DNA from: Paenibacillus camerounensis
GTDB taxonomy: Bacteria; Bacillota; Bacilli; Paenibacillales; Paenibacillaceae
Assembly: GCF_000723885.1 (NCBI RefSeq)
Contig: NZ_CCDG010000023.1
Coordinates: forward strand, 1 to 64,000
Length of the DNA stretch: 64,000 nucleotides
Reading direction: 5' to 3'
Of this stretch, positions 55,921 to 63,348 are shown in pieces. The notes below the pieces were generated by a model. It searched no databases. It was given only the letters and a program-made list of their open reading frames with translations, and was not told where the DNA came from. A program made the translations under genes and the position numbers. Each line of letters opens with the position of its first letter. Within the stretch, counting starts at the first letter, position 1.

Positions 55921-56957
55921 TTCCTCAGCTCCTTTGTATTAAAGAGTTCAAGCTCTACCTGAAGAATGTTCTCAAAATTTGACGCATAGGATTTATCTAA
56001 TAACCAGTTGCCTCGTAATATATTGTTTAAGAGTGCGTATCTGGTCAACTCAAACTCTTCTATGCTCTTTTTCAATAGAGGCAGACCTTTTTTTTCTATA
56101 CCACCTCCGGCCATATAATCATATAGCATTTTTCTTCTTCTAATTATTCTGTCTAAACCAACCAATAACTTGTTCTCATCCGGCCGGCTATAATCCAGGT
56201 TTAAAAACAATCTTTCTTCATTGCACATACTGATCAATTTTTGTAAAGCCCGCTGATTATAATAATAATTAGACCCTTCTATGTAATCTTCTCGGCTGTC
56301 CTGTTCATCATACCTACTGAAGACGTTAATAGGAGCAACTTTGGCAGTTTCAAGATGTTCCTGATTAATTTTTACAGAGAAGCATTCCACAAAATAATTA
56401 AACGGAATTAAAATATCGCTTTTTTTTATTATTCCCACTTCCGAATTTGAAGCTAATGTGATGTGACGTTCTAAAGACAAATTTTGCGGATTTTCAACAT
56501 AGTAGAGATTCTCTTTATCATGCCAAATAATTAATAAGAAATGACCCGGGTTATAGCTCTCATCAATGACATAATCAGGATCAAATCTTTTTAGAAAAGG
56601 CAGTTTGTTTTCTGCAGTGCGGAGCATCAGATAGAAGTTATCATTTAATAGATTCTCAATTTGTAACATTGATTCATTAGCGTCATTTACCAGGTGAAAG
56701 TGCCTTTCAAGAACTAAAGCTTCTGCAAAATCATTTTTATTGGGAGTTAACCTCATATTTCTATAGCTGGGATCGATCTTCAAACAAAATGATAAGTCAC
56801 CGATAAAAATTTTTTGATACTTGGAAATATTTTCAATTCTATTCGACATTATAAAATATAAAGCGCGTTCATAACAATCGTTAAGATTCTGTACAAATGG
56901 ATCAGGAACACCTGCCTTATTTAGAAAATAGTTACTATCCAATGCATGTTTGGGCAA
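55890..56957 (-). CDS. Papain/C39-fold-like protein, possible BtrH-type acyltransferase
   Basis: 355 aa, TTG start, first gene of its transcription unit. The N-terminal half has a cysteine-peptidase-like set: Cys28 in QNLNDCYERALYF, His139 in NPGHFLLIIWHDKENLYYVE and Asn156 in ENPQNL. The spacing of the latter two mirrors the His/Asp of the paralogues at 51.5-53.6 and 58.4-59.4 kb, so it is probably a distant relative that kept a candidate nucleophile. BtrH-like enzymes use this fold to move acyl groups from an ACP to an amine; a leader peptidase is the alternative. It overlaps FkbH by 31 bp. Assignment tentative. Confidence 0.5.
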   Translation of the reverse strand: MPKHALDSNYFLNKAGVPDPFVQNLNDCYERALYFIMSNRIENISKYQKIFIGDLSFCLKIDPSYRNMRLTPNKNDFAEALVLERHFHLVNDANESMLQIENLLNDNFYLMLRTAENKLPFLKRFDPDYVIDESYNPGHFLLIIWHDKENLYYVENPQNLSLERHITLASNSEVGIIKKSDILIPFNYFVECFSVKINQEHLETAKVAPINVFSRYDEQDSREDYIEGSNYYYNQRALQKLISMCNEERLFLNLDYSRPDENKLLVGLDRIIRRRKMLYDYMAGGGIEKKGLPLLKKSIEEFELTRYALLNNILRGNWLLDKSYASNFENILQVELELFNTKELRNCSGNTKVQM

Positions 56958-57056
56958 AAGACATCCTTCTTTCCTTTAAATAAAATTTACTTTTAAATCT
57001 ATGCATCTGTAAATATGTTTCAGATTCTGTTGATTACTTTAAAACATTCCATCATT

Positions 57057-57092
57057 AATTTCAATTAGAAATTTTAGTATATTATTGAAATT
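57057..57092. promoter_or_regulatory. 9-bp inverted repeat, possible operator
   Basis: AATTTCAAT (57057-57065) and ATTGAAATT (57084-57092), perfect arms 18 bp apart. On the minus strand a TATACT lies between the arms, so a regulator bound here would cover a potential promoter for the operon starting at 56957. No clear -35 was found. Confidence 0.4.
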
Positions 57093-57136
57093 AAGTAAAA
57101 ATGATACCAACCACCTAATTTATGATTTGATATCTC

Positions 57137-57154
57137 AGATAATGATTATTATCT
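57137..57154. promoter_or_regulatory. 7-bp palindrome AGATAAT-GATT-ATTATCT
   Basis: Perfect 7-bp arms with a 4-bp spacer in the 378-bp gene-free gap (56958-57335) upstream of the FkbH operon. It resembles a Fur-type core but has the wrong spacing. No other feature was seen in the gap. Confidence 0.3.
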
Positions 57155-57335
57155 AATTTAATGACACTGCACACTGAAGTATTTCAGGATTCTTAAGCTC
57201 AATATTTAGTTGATCTCTTCACATGAACTAGCCATCGTAAGAATTGTAAGTCATTAAATAAGCTCTCTTTTCCTTTTTCGAGACATACTTTGCTTGATGC
57301 CACTTAAGTCATGGGGGCTTCATAATTAGGAAATG

Positions 57336-58130
57336 CTATTTTTTCTGTGCATAAATTATAACTTCGCACGATTCATCATTGATAGTTTTTTTGTCAAAAC
57401 CCTCACATTCAAGTTCGATTATAAATCCGGCATCAGATAACCAACCGTGGATTTGCTCAAGCGTGGCGAAATGTTTTACGCAATCAATGTCTTGTGATAT
57501 CTTCCCATCATTAGCAAAGGTTAACTCGAACCTTCGACTAAAGCTATTAAGACTTGTCTCAGCATTGAACGAACCGGGTAATAATATCATTTTTCCGTAA
57601 TTGCCATCGTTGTCCGTACCTTCCCATACAACCCTACTTCCATTGTCTTTATGCGACTGTGATTGCCCCGGCTTGGTTATGTTATAGCCTCCCGGACTAT
57701 ATGCAATATAAACATATCCACCTGGAACAAGCGAAGAAGCCGCCTTTTTAATAAACAACTCCTGTGCTTTTTTATAATCCATGTCAGAAACTATGTTGTA
57801 TAAAATATTATCGGCAAGCACAACTACATTAAAGCCAGAACCCCAATCGTCATGCACCGCATCAGCTTTGTGCCATTCGATTTTTTCAAGTCCTGCGGCT
57901 TTTGCTGAAACTTTATCTAACATAAATGTGTCTGCATCTATACCGATAACGGTGTGTCCCGCCTTAGCAAGCGGTATAAGTATGCGTCCACTACCACAGC
58001 AGACTTCTAAAACTCGTTTAGGTTCATTTCCAATGACCGATAACAGAAAATCCACATCTTCTGTTTCGGTAACTTTTTGGTCGTATATATCAGCGACCCA
58101 TTTAGAAATAATCGGTTTTTCGTCAAACAA
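57336..58130 (-). CDS. Class I SAM-dependent methyltransferase
   Basis: About 264 aa from TTG 58130 (MFDEKPIISKW), which has GGAGG eight bases upstream; the in-frame ATG at 58181 lacks a ribosome site. Motif I is VLEVCCGSGRILIPLAKAG followed by GIDAD, then VVVLADNILYNIV and a C-terminal FANDGKISQDIDCV sheet region. The small-molecule class I fold is certain, the substrate is not. It is separated from the genes on both sides by 260-380 bp, with an IS scar on its upstream side, so membership in the biosynthetic pathway is uncertain. O/N-methylation of the product or self-protection are both possible. Confidence 0.8.
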   Translation of the reverse strand: MFDEKPIISKWVADIYDQKVTETEDVDFLLSVIGNEPKRVLEVCCGSGRILIPLAKAGHTVIGIDADTFMLDKVSAKAAGLEKIEWHKADAVHDDWGSGFNVVVLADNILYNIVSDMDYKKAQELFIKKAASSLVPGGYVYIAYSPGGYNITKPGQSQSHKDNGSRVVWEGTDNDGNYGKMILLPGSFNAETSLNSFSRRFELTFANDGKISQDIDCVKHFATLEQIHGWLSDAGFIIELECEGFDKKTINDESCEVIIYAQKK

Positions 58131-58198
58131 GGCGATTTCCTCCGTTTTTTGGGGAGTATTAAAGTATAGTCGCCCTCCCATTTATATTTAATGGTGTT

Positions 58199-58415
58199 CG
58201 AGCAAGTCAACAATTATACGTGTCCAGCAGCATGGAGCGGGGGTAAAGGGAGGGGTGCTTCAATAAGCGATTGGACGTTCCCCTGGCGCATTAACAACCA
58301 AAATTTATGCGGTTGTTGATGCCTTGGGTAATCTCTTCGCTTTGAGTTTATTGGCGGCCAATGCCACGACTTGGTAACCGGTTACGAGATGCTTTGCCAG
58401 ATGGAGTTAACAGGG
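58199..58415 (+). mobile_element. IS5-family transposase remnant
   Basis: Plus-strand reading gives KSTIIRVQQHGAGVKGG, then AIGRSPGALTTKIYAVVDALG and, after a frame change, GGQCHDLVTGYEML. This is the central DDE region of IS5/IS427-type transposases. There are stop codons, a frameshift and no ends or terminal repeats. About 70 codons survive. It lies between the BtrH-like copy 1 gene and the methyltransferase, marking a past insertion and deletion inside the cluster. Confidence 0.8.
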
Positions 58416-58438
58416 TTTCATATCATTTGAAAGAGGTC

Positions 58439-59362
58439 TTAAATAAAGAGTCTTTTTAGTATCGCTGACTCTTTTGCACGGATTCGGTTATTGCCGTAGA
58501 TGATTCGGTCAACAATTTTATGGTCTTTAGTGACTAAATATTTTAATGCCAAGTATAGTTGAATATGGGTCTGAATAACGACTTCAATGTAGTCATCGTA
58601 CTTCCTTTCTTTATGAACATGGCCGTTGTCCTTCATGAAATTCAATCGGTCCAGCATGCACTTTTTGTGACTACACAATAAATGGAAATCACGTATATCC
58701 AAATCATCACGTTCGCTAAATCTAATAATTTTATTATTCCAAAAAGAGTAAACGTCAGAGGTTTTAAGGTCGCAATTTAAACGGTAATTCATGTAGCTGC
58801 GCATGGACTTCAATACAAACTCCAGGTCAAAATTATAATCCATTTCAGTTACGCTTATTTTGTTAATTCCAAGATAAGAACTAGGCTTAAATCGGGCATA
58901 CGCCCGTGAGATTTCTAGAAAAGTGCACTCAGTTGTTTGGTAGTCTCCTCCTCCGAAATTATCGGCAATATAAATGACCATTTTAGAGAAATTATAGCCA
59001 AAGATCATTGTTTCGTGAAAAAAAGGGGCCGTTGTCCTTTTAGCATTAGATATTTGCGATTGGTCTAGTGTAAGATTTAAATAGCAACCAGCATCGATAC
59101 AATCGATTACAAAATGAACAAAGCTGTTCCATTTCAGTTGAATTTGCTCTCTTGTTAATTTCTCAATGCAGAGCCATGGGCATGAATCAAATAATGTTGG
59201 ATGTTCGGCAAAAAAAATGGTGTCCTCTTCAATTTTCAAGTCAACAAAGTTGTTATGAAACCAGTTCATGGCGTCCTTGCAGCCCCCAATCATTGAAGAA
59301 ATATTAGCATAAGGCGGATAAGTCGTAATATAGGGCGCCGATATTCTCAACTTCTTGTCCAT
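58439..59362 (-). CDS. Cluster-specific paralogue family protein, copy 1 (RiPP side)
   Basis: 307 aa, third member of the family also found at 51536-52522 and 52585-53580. Shared marks are HNNFVDL near 36, CPW near 61, LTREQIQLKW near 69, CID near 88, His116 in FHETMIFGYN and Asp134 in YIADNFGGGDYQTT. It is somewhat shorter at the C-terminus. It follows the PqqD-like gene, so this family is physically linked to the radical-SAM peptide as well as to the ACP/FkbH genes. Biochemical role unknown. An IS remnant follows immediately after its stop codon. Confidence 0.6.
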   Translation of the reverse strand: MDKKLRISAPYITTYPPYANISSMIGGCKDAMNWFHNNFVDLKIEEDTIFFAEHPTLFDSCPWLCIEKLTREQIQLKWNSFVHFVIDCIDAGCYLNLTLDQSQISNAKRTTAPFFHETMIFGYNFSKMVIYIADNFGGGDYQTTECTFLEISRAYARFKPSSYLGINKISVTEMDYNFDLEFVLKSMRSYMNYRLNCDLKTSDVYSFWNNKIIRFSERDDLDIRDFHLLCSHKKCMLDRLNFMKDNGHVHKERKYDDYIEVVIQTHIQLYLALKYLVTKDHKIVDRIIYGNNRIRAKESAILKRLFI

Positions 59363-59404
59363 ATCTAATTCTCACTACCTTTTTGGCGATCCAGTTGGTT
59401 TTTC

Positions 59405-59435
59405 ATTGTGCGTGTGGACCAGCCCCACGCACAAT
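59405..59435. promoter_or_regulatory. Strong hairpin between PqqD-like and paralogue copy 1 genes
   Basis: ATTGTGCGTGTGG (59405-59417) pairs with CCACGCACAAT (59425-59435), an 11-bp stem with one bulge. Neither side has a good T run, so it is not a standard terminator. It may stabilise the upstream mRNA or act as a weak terminator. Confidence 0.5.
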
Positions 59436-59516
59436 ATTCACACTTTTAGGCATCGCGCTTTATATGTCGATCCGAAACACACCTTAGCACTTTTTGGTGG
59501 TTTCTGAGCCTTACCC

Positions 59517-59786
59517 TTACGGGTGGGATAAGACTAAATCTCTTTCGACTGCCCACTCCAAAACACTTGGCACTGATTTTTCAATTCGTTCTATCTGACT
59601 CTCATGAAACTGAGATTTCAATACAGTAATTACATCATTAACCGTTTTTTGTTCAGACAGTAAAGATAAGATCTGATATGCATGTTTATTGCCTTTGCCT
59701 ACAAAACCTGTTTCCATGTCAACAATCATTAAATCTCCTTCATTTAACTCCATCTTCACTGAATCTTTTAATTTATACGTTGTCAT
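59517..59786 (-). CDS. PqqD-like peptide recognition protein (RRE)
   Basis: 89 aa from ATG 59786 (MTTYKLKDSVKMELNEGDLM) after GAGGG; 14 extra in-frame codons upstream are unlikely. It has the compact PqqD fold: an N-terminal beta hairpin with DMETGFVGKGNKHAYQILSL, then helices with TVNDVITVLKSQF. In PQQ and many radical-SAM RiPP pathways such proteins bind the leader peptide and present it to the modifying enzyme. It lies just downstream of the two precursor genes, which supports a RiPP pathway. Confidence 0.85.
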   Translation of the reverse strand: MTTYKLKDSVKMELNEGDLMIVDMETGFVGKGNKHAYQILSLLSEQKTVNDVITVLKSQFHESQIERIEKSVPSVLEWAVERDLVLSHP

Positions 59787-59806
59787 TAGTAACCCTCGCT
59801 TTTTAG

Positions 59807-59870
59807 CCCTGACTAATGCAAGCAGCATTCTATTAAGTCATACCCTGAGCAAGACCTGCATTAGTCTGGG
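59807..59870. promoter_or_regulatory. 14-bp stem between the second precursor gene and PqqD
   Basis: CCCTGACTAATGCA (59807-59820) and TGCATTAGTCTGGG (59857-59870) are reverse complements with one mismatch; the loop is 36 bases. On the minus strand no T run follows. Such structures after precursor genes often keep peptide mRNA at a higher level than enzyme mRNA. That role is inferred here. Confidence 0.5.
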
Positions 59871-59888
59871 ATATTTAATTAATGGTCA

Positions 59889-60017
59889 TTAACAATGGCA
59901 AGACAACAATGTGAACGCAAAGGAATCATCAGATACTAATTCCCCTAAGACAGGCTCAAAAATATCCTCTTGCGGCTCCATTAATTGTTTAGTCATTTCA
60001 GTATTATTATTTTCCAT
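59889..60017 (-). CDS. RiPP precursor peptide 2 (42 aa)
   Basis: 42 aa starting MENNNTEMTKQLMEPQ, with ribosome site AAGGTGGTGA before ATG. The last 26 residues, from EDIFEPVLGELV to SDDSFAFTLLSCHC, are identical to those of precursor 1. The two genes differ in 10 of the 26 codons, all synonymously, so the peptide sequence is under strong selection. The N-terminal 16 residues differ from precursor 1. Its position between radical SAM genes and a PqqD-like gene supports a modified-peptide precursor. The cleavage site and the modified residues are unknown; Phe, Asp, Ser and the two C-terminal Cys are candidates. Confidence 0.85.
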   Translation of the reverse strand: MENNNTEMTKQLMEPQEDIFEPVLGELVSDDSFAFTLLSCHC

Positions 60018-60056
60018 ATCTATTCACCACCTTGTATTGTTTAAATTTCACTGTGA

Positions 60057-60191
60057 TTAGCAATGGCAGGATAGCAGGGTAAATGCAAAGGAATCATCAG
60101 ATACTAGTTCTCCTAAGACAGGCTCAAAAATATCTTCCTGTTCAGTTTTGTTAATTGCGAGTTCCATAAGCTCCGATTTGTTGTTTTCCAT
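60057..60191 (-). CDS. RiPP precursor peptide 1 (44 aa)
   Basis: 44 aa starting MENNKSELMELAINKTEQ, with an ideal AAAGGAGGTGA ribosome site eight bases before ATG. The C-terminal 26 residues (EDIFEPVLGELV, SDDSFAFTLLSCHC) are the same as in precursor 2, 39 bp downstream. Both peptides are acidic and end in Ser-Cys-His-Cys. It begins 16 bp after the radical SAM/SPASM gene, so it is co-transcribed with it. No GG leader motif is visible, and the exporters in the cluster lack a C39 domain. Confidence 0.87.
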   Translation of the reverse strand: MENNKSELMELAINKTEQEDIFEPVLGELVSDDSFAFTLLSCHC

Positions 60192-60207
60192 TTTTTCTCA
60201 CCTCCTT

Positions 60208-61683
60208 TCACACCACTTTTTCTTTGGATTCCGTTATTAACATTCTGAAATATTTATTAATCTCATCATATTTATTACTTTCTTTTACAACTTTGATTAG
60301 CGCATGTAACAACCTTTGGTATCCGGAGTCCATAGCAGTTGCCAAATCAAGTCCATAATCCATTACATTCTGGCTTAAATCCAACAGTTTGGCTGACCAT
60401 AGAACAGATCCTGCTTCGTAAGCTGAAATTAAGGGTGTTTTACTTACGGTAATAAACTTCACAAAATAAACATAAGCATCATATTTGAGATAGACACAGA
60501 CCACGGCCATTAACCATAAAGCTCTCTCATGTTCGTATTGAGTGAGCAGTCTTTTCAGCACCAAGTAACAATCCACATAATTAGACTTGTAAAAGAACTT
60601 ATAGGCAGAAGCCAGCTCCTCCAGGTAATGATCAGGCAGATCATTTTGAGAGTACTTAATACCGGCAAAATCAACATGTTCGCCAGCGTCGATTTTATAG
60701 CCCAGACACCCGCCCTGGCATATTTGTTGAGTATGATAGCTGCAAGTTTTACAGCTTTCTTTCGTATATCTTTCCCAGCGAATTTTATTCTCCAAATGTT
60801 CTAGGCTCAGCCAAGCATGCCATATGTTCTTATACTTTCTAAGACCCGTATCCCTGATAGGTACAGAGCAAAAGCATGAGGAAAGTTTAGCGTTTGTCGT
60901 TATATCGACTCCTGTCCGGCATGCACCGAATTTGAGATCGTCATGAATATACTTTTGTACAAATCTCTTATCCTCCTCAGAAAGAGTGCACAGTGGAAAT
61001 GGGCAATCCAAATGCGGCGTTGAAATTCCTTTTCGCTCTAGCTTCATAATGGTTTGTTTAATTAAAGCGAATATTTGATTGATTCCGGAGAATTTAATGA
61101 AGTCGTTAGTATTACTGGGTGCTGGCCGGGTCATATCAATTCGGACTTCTTTTATACCGTGCTTAACGGACAAATCAATAATAAAATCCGTGTCCATGGA
61201 GCTATCGTATACATTGATGCCAAGAGCGACTTTGCCGGTTCCTTTTAAAGAAATAAAGCTAGCGATATTTTGGTTAAACAATGTCCATTCTTCCGCAGAA
61301 TAGGTTGACGGCTCATTGCAGTTAATCAATACATGTTCCACTACCCCGTCCAATGACTGTATAACGTCAGGCGGAACTAGCGCATTTGTAAAAAGCATAA
61401 CCTGTATGCCATATTGTTTGTGTAATGCTATAACCTCATCGATACGGGAGTGCAGTAACGGCTCTCCACCTTGCCAGCCGACCATAGGAATTCCATCCTC
61501 AGTCAGCCTGTTTAGAATGTAAGTCAGATTGTCAATAGAGATTTCCCGGTCGGATGTTTCCTCAGAGAGAAAGTCCTGTGCAAAACAATAATTACACTGT
61601 CTGTTACAAAAAGAAGTCATTCTGATCCTTGGTCTTAATGGTTCCCTGATCCCTTTCAAGTAATTGACGCTATCAGCGTTCAT
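60208..61683 (-). CDS. Radical SAM/SPASM peptide maturase
   Basis: 491 aa, ATG after GGGGGGG. Radical SAM cluster Cys26/Cys30/Cys33 in SFCNRQCNYC, glycine-rich SAM contact WQGGEPLL near 70, then a SPASM-type Cys set (CRTGVDITTNAKLSSCFC near 255-272, CKTCSYHTQQICQGGCLGYK near 315-335). A helical C-terminal extension of about 130 residues (360-491) is unusual. SPASM enzymes make C-C, thioether or ether cross-links or epimerise residues in RiPPs. It sits directly upstream of the precursor genes, making it the prime modifying enzyme. Confidence 0.9.
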   Translation of the reverse strand: MNADSVNYLKGIREPLRPRIRMTSFCNRQCNYCFAQDFLSEETSDREISIDNLTYILNRLTEDGIPMVGWQGGEPLLHSRIDEVIALHKQYGIQVMLFTNALVPPDVIQSLDGVVEHVLINCNEPSTYSAEEWTLFNQNIASFISLKGTGKVALGINVYDSSMDTDFIIDLSVKHGIKEVRIDMTRPAPSNTNDFIKFSGINQIFALIKQTIMKLERKGISTPHLDCPFPLCTLSEEDKRFVQKYIHDDLKFGACRTGVDITTNAKLSSCFCSVPIRDTGLRKYKNIWHAWLSLEHLENKIRWERYTKESCKTCSYHTQQICQGGCLGYKIDAGEHVDFAGIKYSQNDLPDHYLEELASAYKFFYKSNYVDCYLVLKRLLTQYEHERALWLMAVVCVYLKYDAYVYFVKFITVSKTPLISAYEAGSVLWSAKLLDLSQNVMDYGLDLATAMDSGYQRLLHALIKVVKESNKYDEINKYFRMLITESKEKVV

Positions 61684-61704
61684 CGAATCCCCCCCGTTAT
61701 TTAG

Positions 61705-63348
61705 TTAATCAACTAACGAATAAAAAGCAGAATTCTCCAGCATGTGATTGAGATAAAAGCTTGCATTCAAGTCCTGCTTCTTCGCCTTTATAATCAATTG
61801 AATGGTATCCAGCATTAATTTTTCTTTCACACTCTTTTTGGAGCACAAAGAATATATTTCCAGCAATTCGCCGATAGCTTCTTTATAATTGTTTTCAAAT
61901 TGGTGGTACTTTGATCTTTGCCAATGCATAGCAACCTTTATGTCTTCCTGAAGCAGTTCATTACCCAGATTATAGGAAGCTACAGTACCCTTTGTCTTTC
62001 CGATGGCTTTAATAATCCGTTGATTCATTTCCTCCGGAGCGTATGGCGTTGAGAAAACCACCGGCTCCAAAAAGTCCGGCCCAGCCTCTCCATACAGGTT
62101 ATGACGGTTACCTTGCTTCTGAATAATCCGGGCCAGCTGTGTATTCGGATACACCCTGACACCGCAATTGTAGAAACAGCGCAGCCCTTCCCCAAACAGA
62201 TCATCCATTTCCTTGATCCATTCCATAAATTCATTTAAGGTTTGTTCATCTTCTCCAGGTAACCCTACAATGAATCCTACGGTGATCCCTGTTGCTCCTG
62301 CATCTACAAGTGTTTTTATCAGCTGGTCAATGTCTTTTTTACGATGGGCAATGTTATTTTTATGCAATACTTGGTCTGACACATGCGTGATTCCAAAACA
62401 GATGCTGTGATCCGAAAAGTTGGCTGCTTTTAAGGCATAATATTGTTCCTTGGAAAAGGGAGCCGGAGTGAAGTAAGAGCTGAAACGATTTTTCACCCCG
62501 CTCTTCCTGATCGCATTACATAATTCAATTACATTGCTTTCATTCGAATCGTTCAGTTCGCTGCAGGCTAACCATACGGCCTCGTTATGATTGTTGATCA
62601 GCTTGATTTCGTTGATGATATCTTGGATACTTCTCCACTGGTTTTTTGGAAACAAGCTTCCTTCTACGCAAAATGAACATTTTCCTGTACATCCTGTAGA
62701 AACTCTGACCGGCACACTTCCGGTCCATTTCGGACTATATTGGACAGCTCGTTCGAAAAAAGACATTTCAGTGGAGTGCATAGCGTGCGCCGGCGGACTG
62801 ACCCTGTCAGCTTGAGAAGAAACATAGATCATTCCATCCAATTGATCTAGGTTATTATCAACATACCTTGTTAGATCAAGCTTGCTTTTAACTGCATTGG
62901 CTAGCTTAGCAAATGTGACTTCTCCCGGCCCTGCAATCCCCAGGTTTAGTTCCAGTCTCCTCAATATGGCCGCAGGAGCAATACTGAAGCCTGCCCCGCC
63001 AACGATCACGGGTACTTGTGTAACTGCTTTTATTATGCGAACGACCTCTTCATATTCTTGCAAGAAGCCTCTTGTTTTGATTCCGTTGCGTGCTTCCGCT
63101 TTTTCCGTCCATATGTTGGCCATATTATCAAGATTTCTGATGCTTAAGCCGATCATTTCCGGCAGGAAATTTAATAACAATTGGTTCAAATCATCCTTCA
63201 TATTTTTAAAAGCGAAGGGATTTACAATCCTGGTTGTCGTATCGTCAATGTTTCTTTTCACATAATTAGAGATAATCTCAAGCCCGTAAGGAGGGGCTGC
63301 TATAGATGCCCAATCAAATGGATTCAGATACAACAACAATATGTTCAT
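61705..63348 (-). CDS. B12-binding-type radical SAM protein
   Basis: 547 aa. The N-terminal region (about 1-160) is a cobalamin-binding-like Rossmann domain: MNILLLYLNPFDWAS, MIGLSIRNLDN and VPVIVGGAGFSIAPAAILRR. There is no DxHxxG motif, as in several peptide C-methyltransferases. The radical SAM core follows, with Cys220/Cys224/Cys227 (STGCTGKCSFC) and GFIVGLPGEDEQTLNEF near 370. The C-terminal 120 residues are helical. Known relatives methylate unactivated carbons or rearrange peptide residues. It overlaps the upstream radical SAM gene by four bases (ATGA) and precedes the SPASM gene by 21 bp. Confidence 0.85.
   Translation of the reverse strand: MNILLLYLNPFDWASIAAPPYGLEIISNYVKRNIDDTTTRIVNPFAFKNMKDDLNQLLLNFLPEMIGLSIRNLDNMANIWTEKAEARNGIKTRGFLQEYEEVVRIIKAVTQVPVIVGGAGFSIAPAAILRRLELNLGIAGPGEVTFAKLANAVKSKLDLTRYVDNNLDQLDGMIYVSSQADRVSPPAHAMHSTEMSFFERAVQYSPKWTGSVPVRVSTGCTGKCSFCVEGSLFPKNQWRSIQDIINEIKLINNHNEAVWLACSELNDSNESNVIELCNAIRKSGVKNRFSSYFTPAPFSKEQYYALKAANFSDHSICFGITHVSDQVLHKNNIAHRKKDIDQLIKTLVDAGATGITVGFIVGLPGEDEQTLNEFMEWIKEMDDLFGEGLRCFYNCGVRVYPNTQLARIIQKQGNRHNLYGEAGPDFLEPVVFSTPYAPEEMNQRIIKAIGKTKGTVASYNLGNELLQEDIKVAMHWQRSKYHQFENNYKEAIGELLEIYSLCSKKSVKEKLMLDTIQLIIKAKKQDLNASFYLNHMLENSAFYSLVD

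Noticed and set aside
57137..57154. Fur box
   Set aside because: The arms are perfect but the spacing (7-4-7) does not match the 7-1-7 Fur pattern, and no iron genes are nearby.
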